A stretch of DNA of 64,000 nt from Selaginella tamariscina (GCA_003024785.1 PUQB01000720.1:48790-112789), one strand, 5' to 3'; positions 21,492 through 34,571 are shown, counted from the first letter of the stretch. Numbers and translations are program-made. The notes: generated by a model from the sequence alone, not told the origin.

Positions 21492-21951
21492 TGTCACGAC
21501 CCGATACAGGATACAGGATTCGGATACAGGATACAGGATACAGGAGACGGGATATAGGATATGCCTATAGGATATACTTACATGATATGCCTATAGAATT
21601 CTTACAGGATATACTACAGGAATGCCTAGAGGATAAGGGTCACCATTTTAGCTCATGACTAAATTAGGCTCATGACCAGATTAGCTCTTGAAGTTGTGAG
21701 CATAAAAGCTCCAAACTTAATTGTTGTACAATCAGTTACTATTAACACCAGTCATTTTACGATTATTCTTGTTCCTTGTTTTTGTTTTGTTCTTGTTTTG
21801 CTCCTTGCCTCCTGCTCTTGTCTTGCTCCTAATTCCTATCTTGCTCCAGTTCTTGTCCTGCTCTTGAGTTCCTAATTCCTGTCCTGCTTCTGAGTCAAGC
21901 TTTCTTGTTTCAAAATCTTGCTCTTCCTTGTTCCTAGATCGTGGCTTGAGT
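21492..21951 (+). repeat. 5-prime LTR of element A
   Basis: Begins TGTCACGACC and ends at GTGGCTTGA; the terminal CA found in sister LTRs is missing. Contains repeated GATACAGGATAC units (21502-21545), a CATAAAAGC box near 21700 and a pyrimidine-rich tract (CTTGTTTTGCTCCTTGCC type) at about 21765-21935. Confidence 0.8.
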
Positions 21952-22045
21952 TTGATAGTAACTACTTTATAACTTCCGATTTCTAAGTTACTTTTTTTTC
22001 CTTGATTCTTCTCCTTCGTTTTTCTCCTTTTTTCTTTCATAGATC

Positions 22046-22815
22046 ATGGCTGATTTTGAACAATTTCAATGTGAGCACCAAATGTTGCTTCATGAGCTGG
22101 CCACTTTGCACCAAGTGGTCATAGATCTGCAAGGTTCCACCAATGCGGCGCATGTAGCTGCTGATGCATCCTCCAAAGCTGCTGCACAAGCTCTCTCTCA
22201 AGCATCCATAGTTTCCTCTTCATCGAACACTTCTTCGGAGTCGAAGATCAGCATGCCGGAAAAGTTCGGTGGCAATTGCGCCGATTTCCAAGGGTTCCTG
22301 AATCAAATCAGCCTTTTAATCCGCATACAACCACGCCGCTACTCAACTGATGCACAAAAAGGTGGCCTTTTGACATCCTTACTAGTTGGATATCCACGGC
22401 TTGGGTTGCCCTTTACTGGAGCGTGACGACCCATTGATGGAGGACTTTGAAGGATTTGTGGGTGCCTTTGAAGCCTAATTTGGAATCCCGACAAGTACCG
22501 TTCCGCATGCACGAAGTTACGCAAGCTCACACAAGAATCCCGACCAACTTCTGTCTATGCATCCGAATTTCATCAACTTTGCACGAACATTCCATGGGAC
22601 GAGACTGCATTGATCGAACATTTCCGTTTTGGGTTGAGGATGACATGAAGACCTTTTCCTTATGTTACCGGATGCCCAAACACTAGCGGAGATCATGCAA
22701 CAAGCCATTCATTGCGACAACCGTTTGTTTAAGCATCGTCAGGAAAAATCTCGTCAGCAATTCCTACAAGCCAATCCTGTAGCTGTGGTACATGTTCCAA
22801 CGTAGTTCCTATGGA
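22046..22815 (+). pseudogene. Gag of element A
   Basis: Starts MADFEQFQCEHQMLLHELAT. Residues 1-60 look like a coiled, Ala/Gln-rich N-terminal region, followed by SKISMPEKFGGNCADFQGFL, which starts the Gag core seen in chromoviruses. Frameshifts near 22415 and 22480 break the core. Gag would package element RNA. Confidence 0.7.
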
Positions 22816-22817
22816 GG

Positions 22818-25800
22818 TTGAGAAATACAAACGTGGCTCACTTTCCGCTGTTGAGAAGTAACGTTGCGCATGAGAACCTATGCTTGTATTGTGGTGAAGA
22901 AGGACATAAGGTGGCGGAATGTCCTATTAAAGCCAGGAAGTTCAATACGCATGAAGTTGAAGCTGAAGTTCAATGTCCACTTCGTCTAGGAGCCGAGAAG
23001 TTGGACGTAGGTGCAGGCTCTATTGGTGCTGCTCATACCATTCCATCACTCAAATTTCTTGTACACATTCATCTCAATAATCGAGAGCTCAAGGAGTTTG
23101 CCCTGTTAGACACTAGTGCAAATGCATGTTTCATGGATGACACTTTTGCAACTCAGCATGGCATTCAGGTTATAAAGTTGAAGCGTGTAGTTCTTGTAGA
23201 GGTGGCCGATGGTCGTCTGATTGCTTCTGGCGCGGTTACCCATGCTACCACACCTCTCTCTTGTAGTCATGGTGCATTCAACTATTCAATTTCCTTCGAG
23301 TTGATCAAGACTCGGTTGACTCCCATCGTTTTGGGCATGCCATGGTTCGTGGTTGCAAATCCTTACATTGATTGGAGGTCTAGGACGCTCACATTTTCCT
23401 CTCCGGCATCCAGGATCAATTTTGTACCTTCCTGCGTGCAAGATACATCTTTAGTGTCTGAGGCAATACAAGCTATAGGATTGACCGTGCCTGTTACTGT
23501 ATCAGTGTTGAAGACTCCTCCTCGACAGGATTCACCTCATGTCAGTTCCTCAACACATCCGCAGGCTCTCTCCACTCCTGTAAGTTTGCGGATTCCTGTA
23601 CAGGGTTCTTTCAATCCTGTATCAGTGTCGAAGGTTCTTCCTCAACAGGATCCACCTCATGTTGGTTCATCAGCACACTTGCAGGCTCTCCTCACTCCTG
23701 TGCATCCACATACTTCTGTACATGATTATTCCAATCCTGTACACTTGTCAACATCTGCACAGGTTTTCCCCAATCCTACCTCTTTTCATTACTCACTTCT
23801 GTTCCAACCCCCAAGATCCTTCCTCTTTTTCAGTCACAGCTCCCTCCTTCTCCTCTCCGAGTTCTTACCACTACTATGTATGAACTTGCCACTGATCCAG
23901 CTCCCTTTCATCTTTTTGCTTTCTAAGGAACCCTTACATCCTCTTCTACCTTTCCTGTATCTGACTCTCTTGTTTTTCAATCTCCTTCTCCTTCTCCTTC
24001 TTCTCCTGCTCCTGCTCCTTCTCTTTCTCTTACTTCTTCCTTGCCATCCAAGTATCATTCCTTTCAGGACGTTTTTGACAAGCACAAGGCTGCAGTTCTT
24101 CCTGTTCACAGGTCCTACGACTGTTTTATCGATCTTGCGGAAGGGAAGACTCCACCGTTCGGACCAATTTATGCACTGTCACCTACAGAATTGGAAGTTC
24201 TTTGCCAATACATCAAGGACAACTTGGCATTCGACTTCATTCATCACTCAAAGTCCCTTGCAGGAGCACCTATCTTCTTTGTCAAGAAGAAAGATGGGAG
24301 TTTGCGCTTGGTTGTGGATTACAGGGTTTGAATCAAGTCACCATCCGGAACTGATACCCATTACCATTGATCCCGAACTTCTCGATCGGCTACGAGGAGC
24401 AAAGGTGTTCACAAAGATCGACTTACAAGGGCCTACAATCTTGTACGGATTTGTCTAGGCGATGAGTGGAAGACTGCTTTTCATACAAGGTATGGACATT
24501 TTGAGTACAATGATGCCTTTCGGACTTATCAATGCCCCAGCCATGTTCCAACACACGGTAAACGACATCTTTCATGACTTCTTGGACCAGTTTGTGGTGA
24601 TCTACCTCGATGACATTTTAATTTTCTCTAAGGACCAGGCGGTACATGACAAGCATGTATGATTAGTTTTACAGAGGCTTCACGAGCATGGCCTGTATGC
24701 GAAGTATTTTTTCGACAGGGATATTGTGGAGTTCTTGGGCTACATCGTCTCTCCTGCTGGCATTTCCATGGACATGCACAAGGTGAAGACTATTGTGGAG
24801 TGGGAGAGGCCCAAGTCTGTACGAGACGTACAATGTTTCCTTGGCTTTACAAACTTTTACAGGCGTTTCATACATGACTTCTCCAAGCGTGTACTTCCAC
24901 TCACGGAACTCACCAAGCGCATAGGAGATTTCTCTTGGTCCGACAAGGTGGAACATGCATTCAAGGCACTCAAGGACGCCTTCATGACAGCTCCAATTTT
25001 AGCACATCCTAATCCTTCTCGTCCTTCTTCGTTGAAGCAAAATGCCTCAGATTTTTGCAGTAGGTTCTATCCTATCAAAGTTGGGAAGACAAGTTACTTC
25101 ATCCTGTAGCCTTTCACTCTTGTAAGTTCCTTTCGGCGAAGATCAATTACAAGATTCATGATAAGGAACTTAAGGCCATTGTGGATTCATTTGAGGAGTG
25201 GCGGCACTTCCTGTACAAGTTCTTACGGATCATAAGAACCTGGAGTTTTTTTAAACGGCTCGAGTTCTCAATCGGCGACAGGCTAGGTGGGCAGAATTCC
25301 TATCACATTTTGATTTTATCATCGTCTATAGGCTTGGTTTTCGGAATGGCAAAGCGGACACATTGTCTAGGCACTCCTATCTTGCACCGACCCCAGGCGA
25401 TCCTGCATATGACTGTCAAAAGCAAGTGTTGTTGGGTCCTGATCGTTTTCAACTTGCGGCACTACAGGTTCATCAGGCTTCAGCAAATTCAACACTTCTA
25501 TAAGACATCCGTTTGTAGTTGGCTACAGACGACTTAGCAAAGAATGTGTTCTCGCACATTAGTCCTGACATTGCAAGCTCCTCTTCCTCCAGTTCCCGTT
25601 CATACTACAAGTTATTCGCCATACAGGACAGACTCCTGTACCGGGAAGGTCTTCTATACGTTTTGTTGGTGTTTGTAGGACTCGTGTGGTACAGGATTGT
25701 CATGATACCCCAGCTACAGGACATTTTGGTGTGGCCAAGACAGTTGAGTTAGTGACTCGCAACTATTGGTGGCCTGGGTTGCGAGGTTCTGTCGAAAGGT

Positions 25801-26895
25801 TTGTACAGAGTGTGACACCTACAACAGGTCAAAGATGCATCGTCACACGCCCTCTGGTCTTCTTCATCATCTTCTTGTTCCTTCTGCTCCTTGGAGATCC
25901 ATTTTTATGGATTTCCTTACAGATCTCTTCCTTCTCGTGGATTCGATGCAGTTCTTGTGGTGGTTGACCATTTCACCAAAAAGCTCATTTCCTACCATGC
26001 AACAAGACGGCTACAGGCCAGACAATTGCTGAGTTGGTGATCCATGAAGTGTTCCGACATCATGGTCTTCATGAGAGCATTGTTTCTAATTGAGGCCCAC
26101 AATTCATGTCCAAATTTTGGCGAGAGCTTCTCCAAAGTCTACAAGTCAAAGCAGATCTTTCTTCCGGATATCATTCACAAATTAATGGGCAGTCCGAACG
26201 CACGATTTAGACCTTGGAACAATATCTTCGCTGCTTCATCAATTATCAACATGACAACTGGTTGGACCTTCTTCCAATGGCGGAGTTTGCCTACAACAAC
26301 TCCGTTCATGCATCTACACAGGCTACCATCCACGTTTTGACTTTGCTACTCCTGCTCTCCTTTTTCCGCTCCTACAGTAAGGATTGTCTCCAACATCTTC
26401 GTCAGGTACATGATGATCTCCGGGTTCATCTTCAGCAGGTACAGGAACAGTACAAGCGTCATGCTGATGCTCATCGTCAGTTGGCACCTGCATACAAGAT
26501 TGGTGATCTTGTGTGGCTTCTTCGTCGGCATATTCGCACCAACAGGCCTTCTTTTAAGTTGGATTTTCAATGATTAGACCCTTACAGGATTGCGGTTGAG
26601 GTCAATCCTGTAGCTTTTCGACTCGAGTTACCATCTACGGTGAAACTTCATCATGTGTTTCACACCTCTTTGTTGGAGCCGTATCATCCTTCTTCTCTTC
26701 ATGGTCGTGCTTCTTCTCTCCCCCTCCTATGGTCATTGATGATGAACCTGAGTATGAAGTTGCAGCCATCCTTGATTCTCATCTTCATCGCCGCCAATTT
26801 TAATACTTGGTGGATTGGAAAGGTTATTTGCCTACCGATCGCACTTGGAACCTGGATCCAACTTACTCCATGCTTCTCCCAAGGTTGCTGCCTTT
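22818..26895 (+). pseudogene. Gag-pol region of element A (zinc knuckle to chromodomain)
   Basis: In order: a CCHC knuckle CLYCGEEGHKVAEC (22881-22923); an aspartic protease with LLDTSANACF in place of DTG/DSG (23104-23133); a low-complexity Ser/Pro/Leu spacer; RT with [17 protein letters not shown] (24274-24330) and YLDDILIFS (24604-24630); RNase H remnants near 25000-25300; integrase with HFGVAKTVELVTRNYWWPGL split over frames (25710-25790) and an EFAYNNSVHAS block near 26280. A final YLVDWKGY...TWEP chromodomain near 26805-26860, interrupted by a shift, places it among chromoviruses, whose integrase is guided by the chromodomain. More than ten breaks make it inactive. Confidence 0.8.
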
Positions 26896-26959
26896 CATGG
26901 CATTATCCTGCTAAACCAAGTCCCAAGACTCGTGGAACTCGTCCTTAGGGAGGAGGTGC

Positions 26960-27404
26960 TGTCACGACTCGATACAAGATGCAGGATTCCGAATACAGGA
27001 TACAAGAGACAGGATACAGGATATGCCTATAGGATATTCCTACATAATATGCTACATGATATGCCTAGAGGATAAGGGTCACCATTTTTAGCTCATGACT
27101 AGATTAGGCTCATGACCAGATTAGCTCTTAGAGTTGTGAGCATAAAAGCTTCGACCTAATTGTTGTACAATCAATTACTATCCATTCTACGATTATTCTT
27201 GTTCCTTGTTCTTGTCTTGTTCTTGTCTTACTCCTTGCCTTGCTCCTAGTTCCTATCCTGCTCCAGTTCTTGTCTTGCTCCTTGTGTTGCTCCTTGTTCT
27301 GCTCCTGAGTTCTTAGTTCCTGTCCTGCTCCTTGTCCTGCTCTTGAGTCAAGCTTTCTTATTCTCAAAATGCTCTCTTCCTTGTTTTTGGATCGTGGCTT
27401 GACA
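26960..27404 (+). repeat. 3-prime LTR of element A
   Basis: Begins TGTCACGACT and ends GTGGCTTGACA. It is preceded by the purine-rich tract AGGGAGGAGGTGC. It differs from the 5-prime LTR at many positions, including the number of CTTGTCCTGCTCC repeats, so the insertion is not recent. Confidence 0.8.
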
Positions 27405-27606
27405 GTCTAAATCCCAGCGGTTGCGAGAGTTCCCAACATGTCTGCAAGGACTTGCCTTGCAATGGTACAATGGTGTGCCTATTCTCGATCAACAGATTGA
27501 AACCTCTTGTTCTAGCTATTCAAGCGCTTTTGGTAAGCACGAGGATTCCGCTGCAGCTTTTCGTGAGCTCCATGATTTGAAGCAAGTGTTGGGAGAGACT
27601 GTTTAA
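27405..27606 (+). pseudogene. Gag continuation of host element E
   Basis: Reads LREFPTCLQGLALQWYNGVP and on to FRELHDLKQVLGETV before a stop. This is the classic L.G.A..WY core of plant gypsy Gag. It resumes right after the target duplication of element A. Confidence 0.7.
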
Positions 27607-28360
27607 TGATTCGGGATCAAGTTTCAGAACTTAGTCAATCCTGTGGACCCAAGCATGATAGAATGTGTACGGTTGGGCTTGTTGTGCATGCTGCATTAGG
27701 TTGTAGTTCATAAGAAATCTTGATGGGGAGGCCAAGTGGTACACCATAAGCGTTAGTGGATCCTTGTGTGGAAGATGAAGTGTAAGTTCTTTTGGTTTGT
27801 GAATTCACTTTAACTTTGTAATAGACTTGGCAACTAGCACAACAAGATCTCACTGAGGCCTAGGAGCATTATCGAAAGTTGTAAAATACTCAATGTCGAG
27901 ATTACTTTGTACTTTTAAGCACAAAGAATGTGATACTTCTAGAAGCTCTATCAAAGAAACTTGCACCTCAATATGTGGGTCCTCACGAAATTCTATAATA
28001 GGTTAGTGAGGTGTCCTATGAATAAGATTTATCAAAAGAGTTTGATTAACTCATAATGTGTTTCATATAGTTTACTTGAGTTGTTTCGACACGATGGCCC
28101 ACGCCCTTTTTAATATGAAAGTTTGAGATTTGCTCCAATGGCAATTGATAATAAAACCAGAATACGAGGTGTTAATGATTTTAAAATCGTTTAAAATGCT
28201 CAATGGATCTTGTCAAGTAAGTATTGTAATTATACTTATGTATCATGGTTTAACATGGTTTGTGTTTCGATATCCACATTGCAAAGCTACTTGGGAACCT
28301 GTCACATTGCAAAGCTACTTGGGAACCTGTTGCGAATTTGAAAAATGCTAATAGCCCACA
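27607..28360 (+). pseudogene. Degraded retroelement tail with chromodomain end
   Basis: No long frame. Near 28284-28345 the sequence reads CKATWEPV and, after a 28-bp tandem duplication (28275-28330), ANLKNAN and a stop, like the end of a gypsy chromodomain. It may be the 3-prime coding end of element E after internal deletion. The piece at 27635-27853 has an open minus frame but no recognisable motif. Confidence 0.45.
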
Positions 28361-29218
28361 TCTAGGGACATAGTGTCACATGAAGATGTGACATTAAGCT
28401 AGATGGCACACAGTATAATGTCCGAGGCACGCTCTTTGGGATTGTCTCATGGGCTCAATGCCAAGGAGTTGGATACTCTAACAAGTAGGCATGCTTATGC
28501 TCACATTAGAGTGTTAAGCCTTAGGCAATTGCTTAAGGGAGGTTAGGTCTCCTAACTGGATGTGTTATTTGCACACTTGGCTAAGGAGAGGGTCTTCTCC
28601 TTGGGGTCAAAGAGTTGAACAACCTAAGCTCGTTAGCAAGAGCCTATTCATGAGGCATTTGCAAGGTTGTGTACTTAGGGTTATCCAAACCTAGCCTTGA
28701 TAGTTTACTTAGTAAAACACTTGTGTCTACCTATGGCGCATACTCGTGTCCTCACTAAGTATTAACCATAAGTTTAGGGTATGACTTGGCCACTCAAACC
28801 CTTAGGGGTTAATTGTGGATCAAGGTACTCCTTATTGCTCAAAAGGGGTTGTACTCCTGGACAAAGGTGATTCCTTAAGGGATAAGTGACAACACCTTAG
28901 CTCTGTCACGGCGGTATGTGTGGGACACATTTCCTTAGTGGTGAACGTAGAGCTTTTCAATGAGCACTTCAATGTTGAAATACATAGTGCATGACCAAAG
29001 GTCTATGATCGCATTTAGCACACTATATCATTGAAATCACCTCTTTTTATACATCCTACATTGCATATACACATGTACTTCATTCTAAGGAGACTTATGG
29101 TAGGACCCTAAGTCTCATACATATTTAAACATTTGAGTTAGACTTTCAAAGGTTGTCTTGGAAGACTTAGCATTGCTCACACAAAATGGCCACTTGATAG
29201 TTATATGTTGTCATGTGT
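28361..29218. repeat. LTR-like repeat F, left part
   Basis: Starts near TAGCCCACATCTAGGGACA and matches 44049-44765 and its mirror at about 57690-58400. It is split by element B and resumes at 34965. It sits just after the chromodomain remnant, so it is probably the 3-prime LTR of that element. No gene. Confidence 0.55.
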
Positions 29219-29646
29219 TGTCAAGCCACGACCCAAGAGCAAGATAAGAACAAGAAGGCTTGACTCAAGAACAAGATAAGAACAAGAAACAATACAAGAA
29301 TGATCGTAGAATGACTTGTGTTGATAGTAACTGATTGTACAATAATTAGGTTGGAGCTTTTATACTCACAACTTCAAGAACTAATCTAGGCATAAGCTAA
29401 AAATAATACTCCAGGAGCTAATCTAGGCATGAGCTAAAAATAATACTCCAGGAGCTAATCTAGGCATGAGCTAAAAATAATGTCCCTTATCCTGTAGGTA
29501 TATGTAAGCATATCCTGTAGGCATATCTTGTTGGTATATCATGTAGGTATATTTTATAGGCATATCCTGTATCCTGTATCCTATATCATGTATCTTGTAA
29601 GTCGTATCCTATAAGCATATTCTACATTTTGTATCAAGTTGTGACA
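29219..29646 (-). repeat. 3-prime LTR of element B
   Basis: On the minus strand, begins TGTCACAACTTG at 29646 and ends GGCTTGACA at 29219. A 40-bp GAGCTAATCTAGGCATGAGC-type unit is repeated three times at about 29380-29480. Confidence 0.75.
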
Positions 29647-29759
29647 GCACCTCCTCCCTAAGGACGAGTTTCACGAGTCATGGGGCCTAGTTTAGCAGGA
29701 TAATGTTGATGGAAGGCAGCAACCTTGGAAGAAACATGGAATAAATTGGATGCAGGTTC

Positions 29760-32700
29760 CCAAGTGCAATCGGTAGGCAAATAACCTTTTCAATCCACCA
29801 AATATTGAAGTTGGTGGTGATGAAGACGAGAATCAAGGATGACTACAACTTCGTACTCAAGTTCATCGTCAATGACCACAAGAGGGGGAGGAGAAGAAGC
29901 CCAGAAGAGAAGAAGGATGATATGGTTCCAATAAAGAGGTGTGAAACACAGGATGAAGTTTCACAGTAGATGGTAGCTCTAGTCGGAAAGTTACAGGATT
30001 GACCTTAGCCGCAATCCTGTAGGGCCCAATCATTGAAAATCCAACTTAGAAGAAGGCATATTGGTGCGGATATGCCGATGAAGAAGCCACACGAGATCAC
30101 CAATCTTGTATGCAGGTGTCGGCTGACAATGAGCATCAGTGTGACGCTTGTATCGTTCCTGTGCCTGCTGAAGATCATCCTGTACCTGACAAAAATGCTG
30201 GAGACGATCTTGTACTACAGGAGCGGAAGAAGGAGAAGCATGAGAAGCAAAGTTAAAACGTGGATGGTAGCCTGTAAGAGCGAAGAAAGGTGTCTGGCCT
30301 ATAGATGCGTGAACGGAGTTGTTGTAAGCAAACTCCACCATAGAAAGAAGGTCCAACCAGTTGTCCTGTTGATAATTGATGAAGCAGCAAAGATATTGCT
30401 CCAAGGTCTGAATCGTGCGTTCTGACTGCCCATCAGTTTGTGGACGATATCCTGAAAAAAAATCCGCTTTAACTTGTAAACTCCGGAGAAGCTCTCGCTA
30501 AAATCTGAACATGAATTGTGGGCCTCGATCAGAAACAATGCTCTCAAGAAGACCATAATGTCGGAACACTTCGCAGATCACCAACTCAGCAATTGTCTGG
30601 CCTGTAGCCGTCTTGTTACAGGGTAGAAAATGAGCCTATTTAGTGAAATGGTCAACCACCACAAGAACTGCATCAAATCCATGAGAAGGAGGAGAATTTG
30701 TGAGGAAATCCATAGAAATGGATCTCCAAGGAGCAAAGGGAATAGGAAGAGGACGAAGAAGACTAGAGGGCAGTGACGAGGCATCTTTGACATGTTGCAT
30801 GTGTCACAACTCCGTACAAACTTTTTCACAAAACCTCGCAACTCAGGCCACCAATAGTTGCGAGTCACCAACTCAACTGTCTTGGCCACACTAAAATGTC
30901 ATGTAGCCAGGGTATCATGACAATTCTGTACCACACGAGTCTTGTAAACACTAACAGGAATGTACAGGAGACCTTCCCGGTATAAGAGTTTGTCATGTAT
31001 GGCAAACAACTTGTAGTATGTACGAGAACTGGAGGAAGAAGAGCTTGCAATGTCAGGACTAGTGTGTGAGAACACATTCTTTACCAAGTCGTCTGTCGCC
31101 AATTGCAAACGAATGCCCTGTAGAAGTGTTGAATTTGTTGGAGCCTGATGAACCTGTAGTGCCACAAGCTAAAATCGATCAGACCCAACAACACTTGCTT
31201 TTGACAGTCATATGCAGGATCGCCCGGGATCAGTGCAAGGTAAGAGCGCCTAGACAATGCATCCACTTTGCCATTCCAAAAACCAGGCCTGTAGATGATG
31301 ACAAAATCAAAATGTGATATGAATTCCGCCCACCAAGCTTGTCGTCGACTGAGAACTCGAGTTGTTTGAAAAAACTCCAGGTTCTTGTGATCTATATAAA
31401 ACTTGTACAAAATGCGTAGCACCTTCTAGGAAGTGCCGCCACTCCTCAAACAAATCCACAATGGCTTTGAGTTCCTTGTCATGAATCTCGTAATTGATCT
31501 CCGCCGAAAGGAACTTACAAGTGAAAGGCTACATGATGGAGTAACTTGTCTTCTCCAACTTGTGATAGGATAGAACCTACTGCAAAGTCCAAGCATCTGC
31601 TTCAATGAAGAAGGGACGAGAAGGATCGGGATGTGCTAAAATTGGAGCTATCGTGAAGGCGTTCTTGAGTGTTGTGAATGCATGTTCTACCTTGTCGGAC
31701 CAAGAGAAATCTTCTGTGCGCTTGGTGAGTTCCGTGAATGGAAGTACACGCTTGGAGAAGTCCTATATGATTCGCCTATAGAAATTTGCGAAGCCAAAGA
31801 AACATTGTACGTCTCGTACAGACTTGGGCCTCTCCCACTCCATGACAGTCTTCACTTTGTACATGTCCATTGAGATGCCGGCAGGAGACACGATGTAGCC
31901 CAAGAATTCCACAATATCCCTGTCAAAAAAACTTCTCCAACTTCGCATACATGCCATGCTCGCAAAGCTTTTGTAAAACTAGTCGTACATGCTTGTCATG
32001 TGCCGCCTGGTCCTTGGAGAAAATTAAAATGTCATCGAGGTATATCATCACAAATTGATCTAAGAAGTTGCAAAAGATGTCATTCACCATGTGTTGGAAC
32101 ACGGCTGCGGCATTTATAAGTCCGAAAGGCATCACCGTGTACTCAAAGTGTCCATACCTTGTAAAAAAGGCAGTCTTCCACTCATCGCCTGGACGAATCC
32201 GTACAAGATTATAGGCCCCTCGTAAGTCAATTTTTGTGAACACATTTGCTCCTTATAGCCAATTGAGAAGTTCCGAGATCAATGGCAACGGGTATCGGTT
32301 CTGGATGGTGACTTGATTCAAACCCTTGTAGTCCACAACCAAATGCAAACTCCCATCTTTCTTCTTGACAAAGAGAAGATAGGTGCTCCTGCAGGGGACT
32401 TTGAGTGATGATGAAGTGGGATGCCAAGTTGTTCTCGATGTACTGGCAAAGAACCTCCAATTCTGTAGGTGACAGTGCATAAATCGGTCCGAATGATGGA
32501 GTCTTCCCTTCCGCAATATCGATAAGACAGTCGTAGAACATGTGAATAGGAAGAACTGCAGCCTTGTGCTTATCAAAAACGTCCTGAAAGGAGTGATACT
32601 TGGATGGCAGGGAAGAAGCAGGAGAAAGAGAAGGAAATTGAAAAAACAAGAGAGTCAGATACAGGAGAGGTAGAAGAAGATGTAGGAGTTACTTGAAAAG

Positions 32701-34480
32701 CAAAAAGATGAAAAGGAGCAGGATCAGTGGCAAGTTCATGCATAGTAGTGGTAAGAACGCAAAGAGGAGAAGGAGAGAGCTGTGAATGAAAAAGAGAAGG
32801 ATCTTAGGGGATGGAACAGAAGCAGAGTAATGAAAAGAGGCAAGATTGGGGAAAACTTGTGTTGATATTGATGAGTGTACAAGATTGGAAGAACCATGTA
32901 CATAAGTCCATGAATGCACAGGAGTGAAGAGAGCTTGCGAATGTGTTAATGAACTGACAAGAGGTGAATCATGTCGAGGAGGAACCTTCAACACTGATAT
33001 AGAAACAGGCACGGTCAATCATGTAGCTTGTATTGCCTCAAACACTAAGGTCATATCCTGCACACAGGAAGGTACAAGATTAATCCTAGCTACTGGAGAG
33101 GAAAACGTGAGCGTCCTAGACCTCTAATCGATTTGAGGATTTGCAACCACGAACCATGGCATGCCCAAAACAATGGGAGTCGTCCGAGTCTTGATTAAGT
33201 TGAAGGAAATCGAACAATTGAATGCGCCATGGGTGCAAGAGAGAGGTGTGATAGCATGGGTAACTGTGCCAGAAGCAATCAGACGACCATCTGCGACATT
33301 TACAATAAGAACTACACGCTTCAACTTTACCACGGAATGCCATATTGAGTTAAAGTGTCATTCATGAATCATGCATTTGCACCAGTGTCTAATAGGGCAG
33401 ACTCCTTGAGCTCTTAATTATTGAAGTGAATGTGTACAGGAAACTTGAGTGATGGAATGGTGTGAGCAACATCAATGGAGCATGCGCCTACGTCCAACTT
33501 CGCAGCTCCTAGACGAAGTGGACATTGAGTTTTCTAACTGAACTTCAAATTCAACTTCACGCGTCTTGAACTTCCTGGCTTTAACAGGACATTCAGTCAC
33601 CTTGTGTCCTACTTCACCACAATACAAGCATAAGTTCTCACCATGACGATGTTGCTTCTCAGCAGCTGAAAGTGGGCCACTTGTATTTGTCAACCCCATA
33701 GGAACTATTCCAGAAGATGTCGTAGGAATATGTATTACAACTACATAAATGGCTTGCAAGAACTATAGAAGGGATTTTTCTTGATGAGGTTCGAACAAAT
33801 GGTTGTCGCAGTGAACAACCTGTTGCATGATCTCCGCTAAGGTTTAGGCATCAGTAACGTAAGGAGAAGGTCCTTCACATCATCCCTCAACCCAAAACAG
33901 AAGTGTTTGATCAATGCAGTCTCATCCCATGGAATGTTCGTGCAAAGTTACTAAAATTCGGATGCATAAACGAAAACTGGTCGGGATCTTGTGCGAGCTT
34001 CCTTAACTTTGTGCATGTGGAACAGTACTTATTGGGATCTCTAAAGCAAGCTTCAAATGCAATTATGAATCCTTCAAAGTCTTCCATCAATGGGTTGTCA
34101 CGCTCCAGCAAAGGGGCAACCCAAGCTCGTGGGGATCCAACTAATAAGGATGCCAAAAGGCCAACTTTTTGTGCATCAGTTGAGTAGCAATGTGGTTGCA
34201 TGCCGATCAAAAGCCTAATCTGATTCTGAAACCTTGAAAATCGGTGCGATTACCATTGAACTTCTCCGGCATGCTGATCTTTGGCTCCAAAGAAGAGTTT
34301 GATAAAGAGGGAACCATGGATGCTTGAGAGAGAGCCTGCATAGCAGCCTTGGAGGATGCATTAGCAGCTGCATGCACTACGTTGGTGGAACCTTGCAGAT
34401 CTGTGATCACTTGGCGCAAAGTGGCCAGCTCATGAAGCAACATTTGGTGCTCGCATTGAAATTGCTTAAAATCTGCTATG
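29760..34480 (-). pseudogene. Gag-pol region of element B
   Basis: Read on the minus strand: Gag near 34480-33480, with the start codon apparently ATA instead of ATG, and a CCHC knuckle CLYCGEVGHKVTEC near 33640-33595. A worn protease lies near 33340-33120. RT lies at 32650-31920, with [15 protein letters not shown] and YLDDILIFS. RNase H lies near 31560-31220, integrase near 31160-30030 with TRNYWWPELRGFVKKFV and FAYNNSVHAS, and a chromodomain remnant near 29860-29770. Several shifts and stops disrupt it. It shares the Ser/Pro/Leu spacer after protease with element A. Confidence 0.75.
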
Positions 34481-34571
34481 ATATGTAAAAGAAAAAAAAG
34501 GAGGAAAACAAGGAGAAGAACCAAGAAAAAAAAGTAACTGAAATCGAAGAGTTATGAAAGCAGTTACTATT

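Larger units (their letters stand above)
21492..27404 (+). mobile_element. Ty3/gypsy chromovirus, element A (5.9 kb)
   Basis: Both LTRs, a 5-bp target duplication (GTCTA at 21487-21491 and 27405-27409) and a gag-protease-RT-RNaseH-integrase-chromodomain order are present. The coding region has many stops and shifts, so it is a dead copy. It is inserted in the Gag of element E. Its first kilobase is mirrored at 1-1080. Confidence 0.85.

Noticed and set aside
23834..24109. Arg-rich minus-strand frame of 91 codons
   Set aside because: It is the complement of the Ser/Leu-rich spacer between protease and RT in element A.
30033..30425. 130-codon plus-strand frame
   Set aside because: It is a shadow of the minus-strand integrase of element B, which has clear motifs in the same interval.
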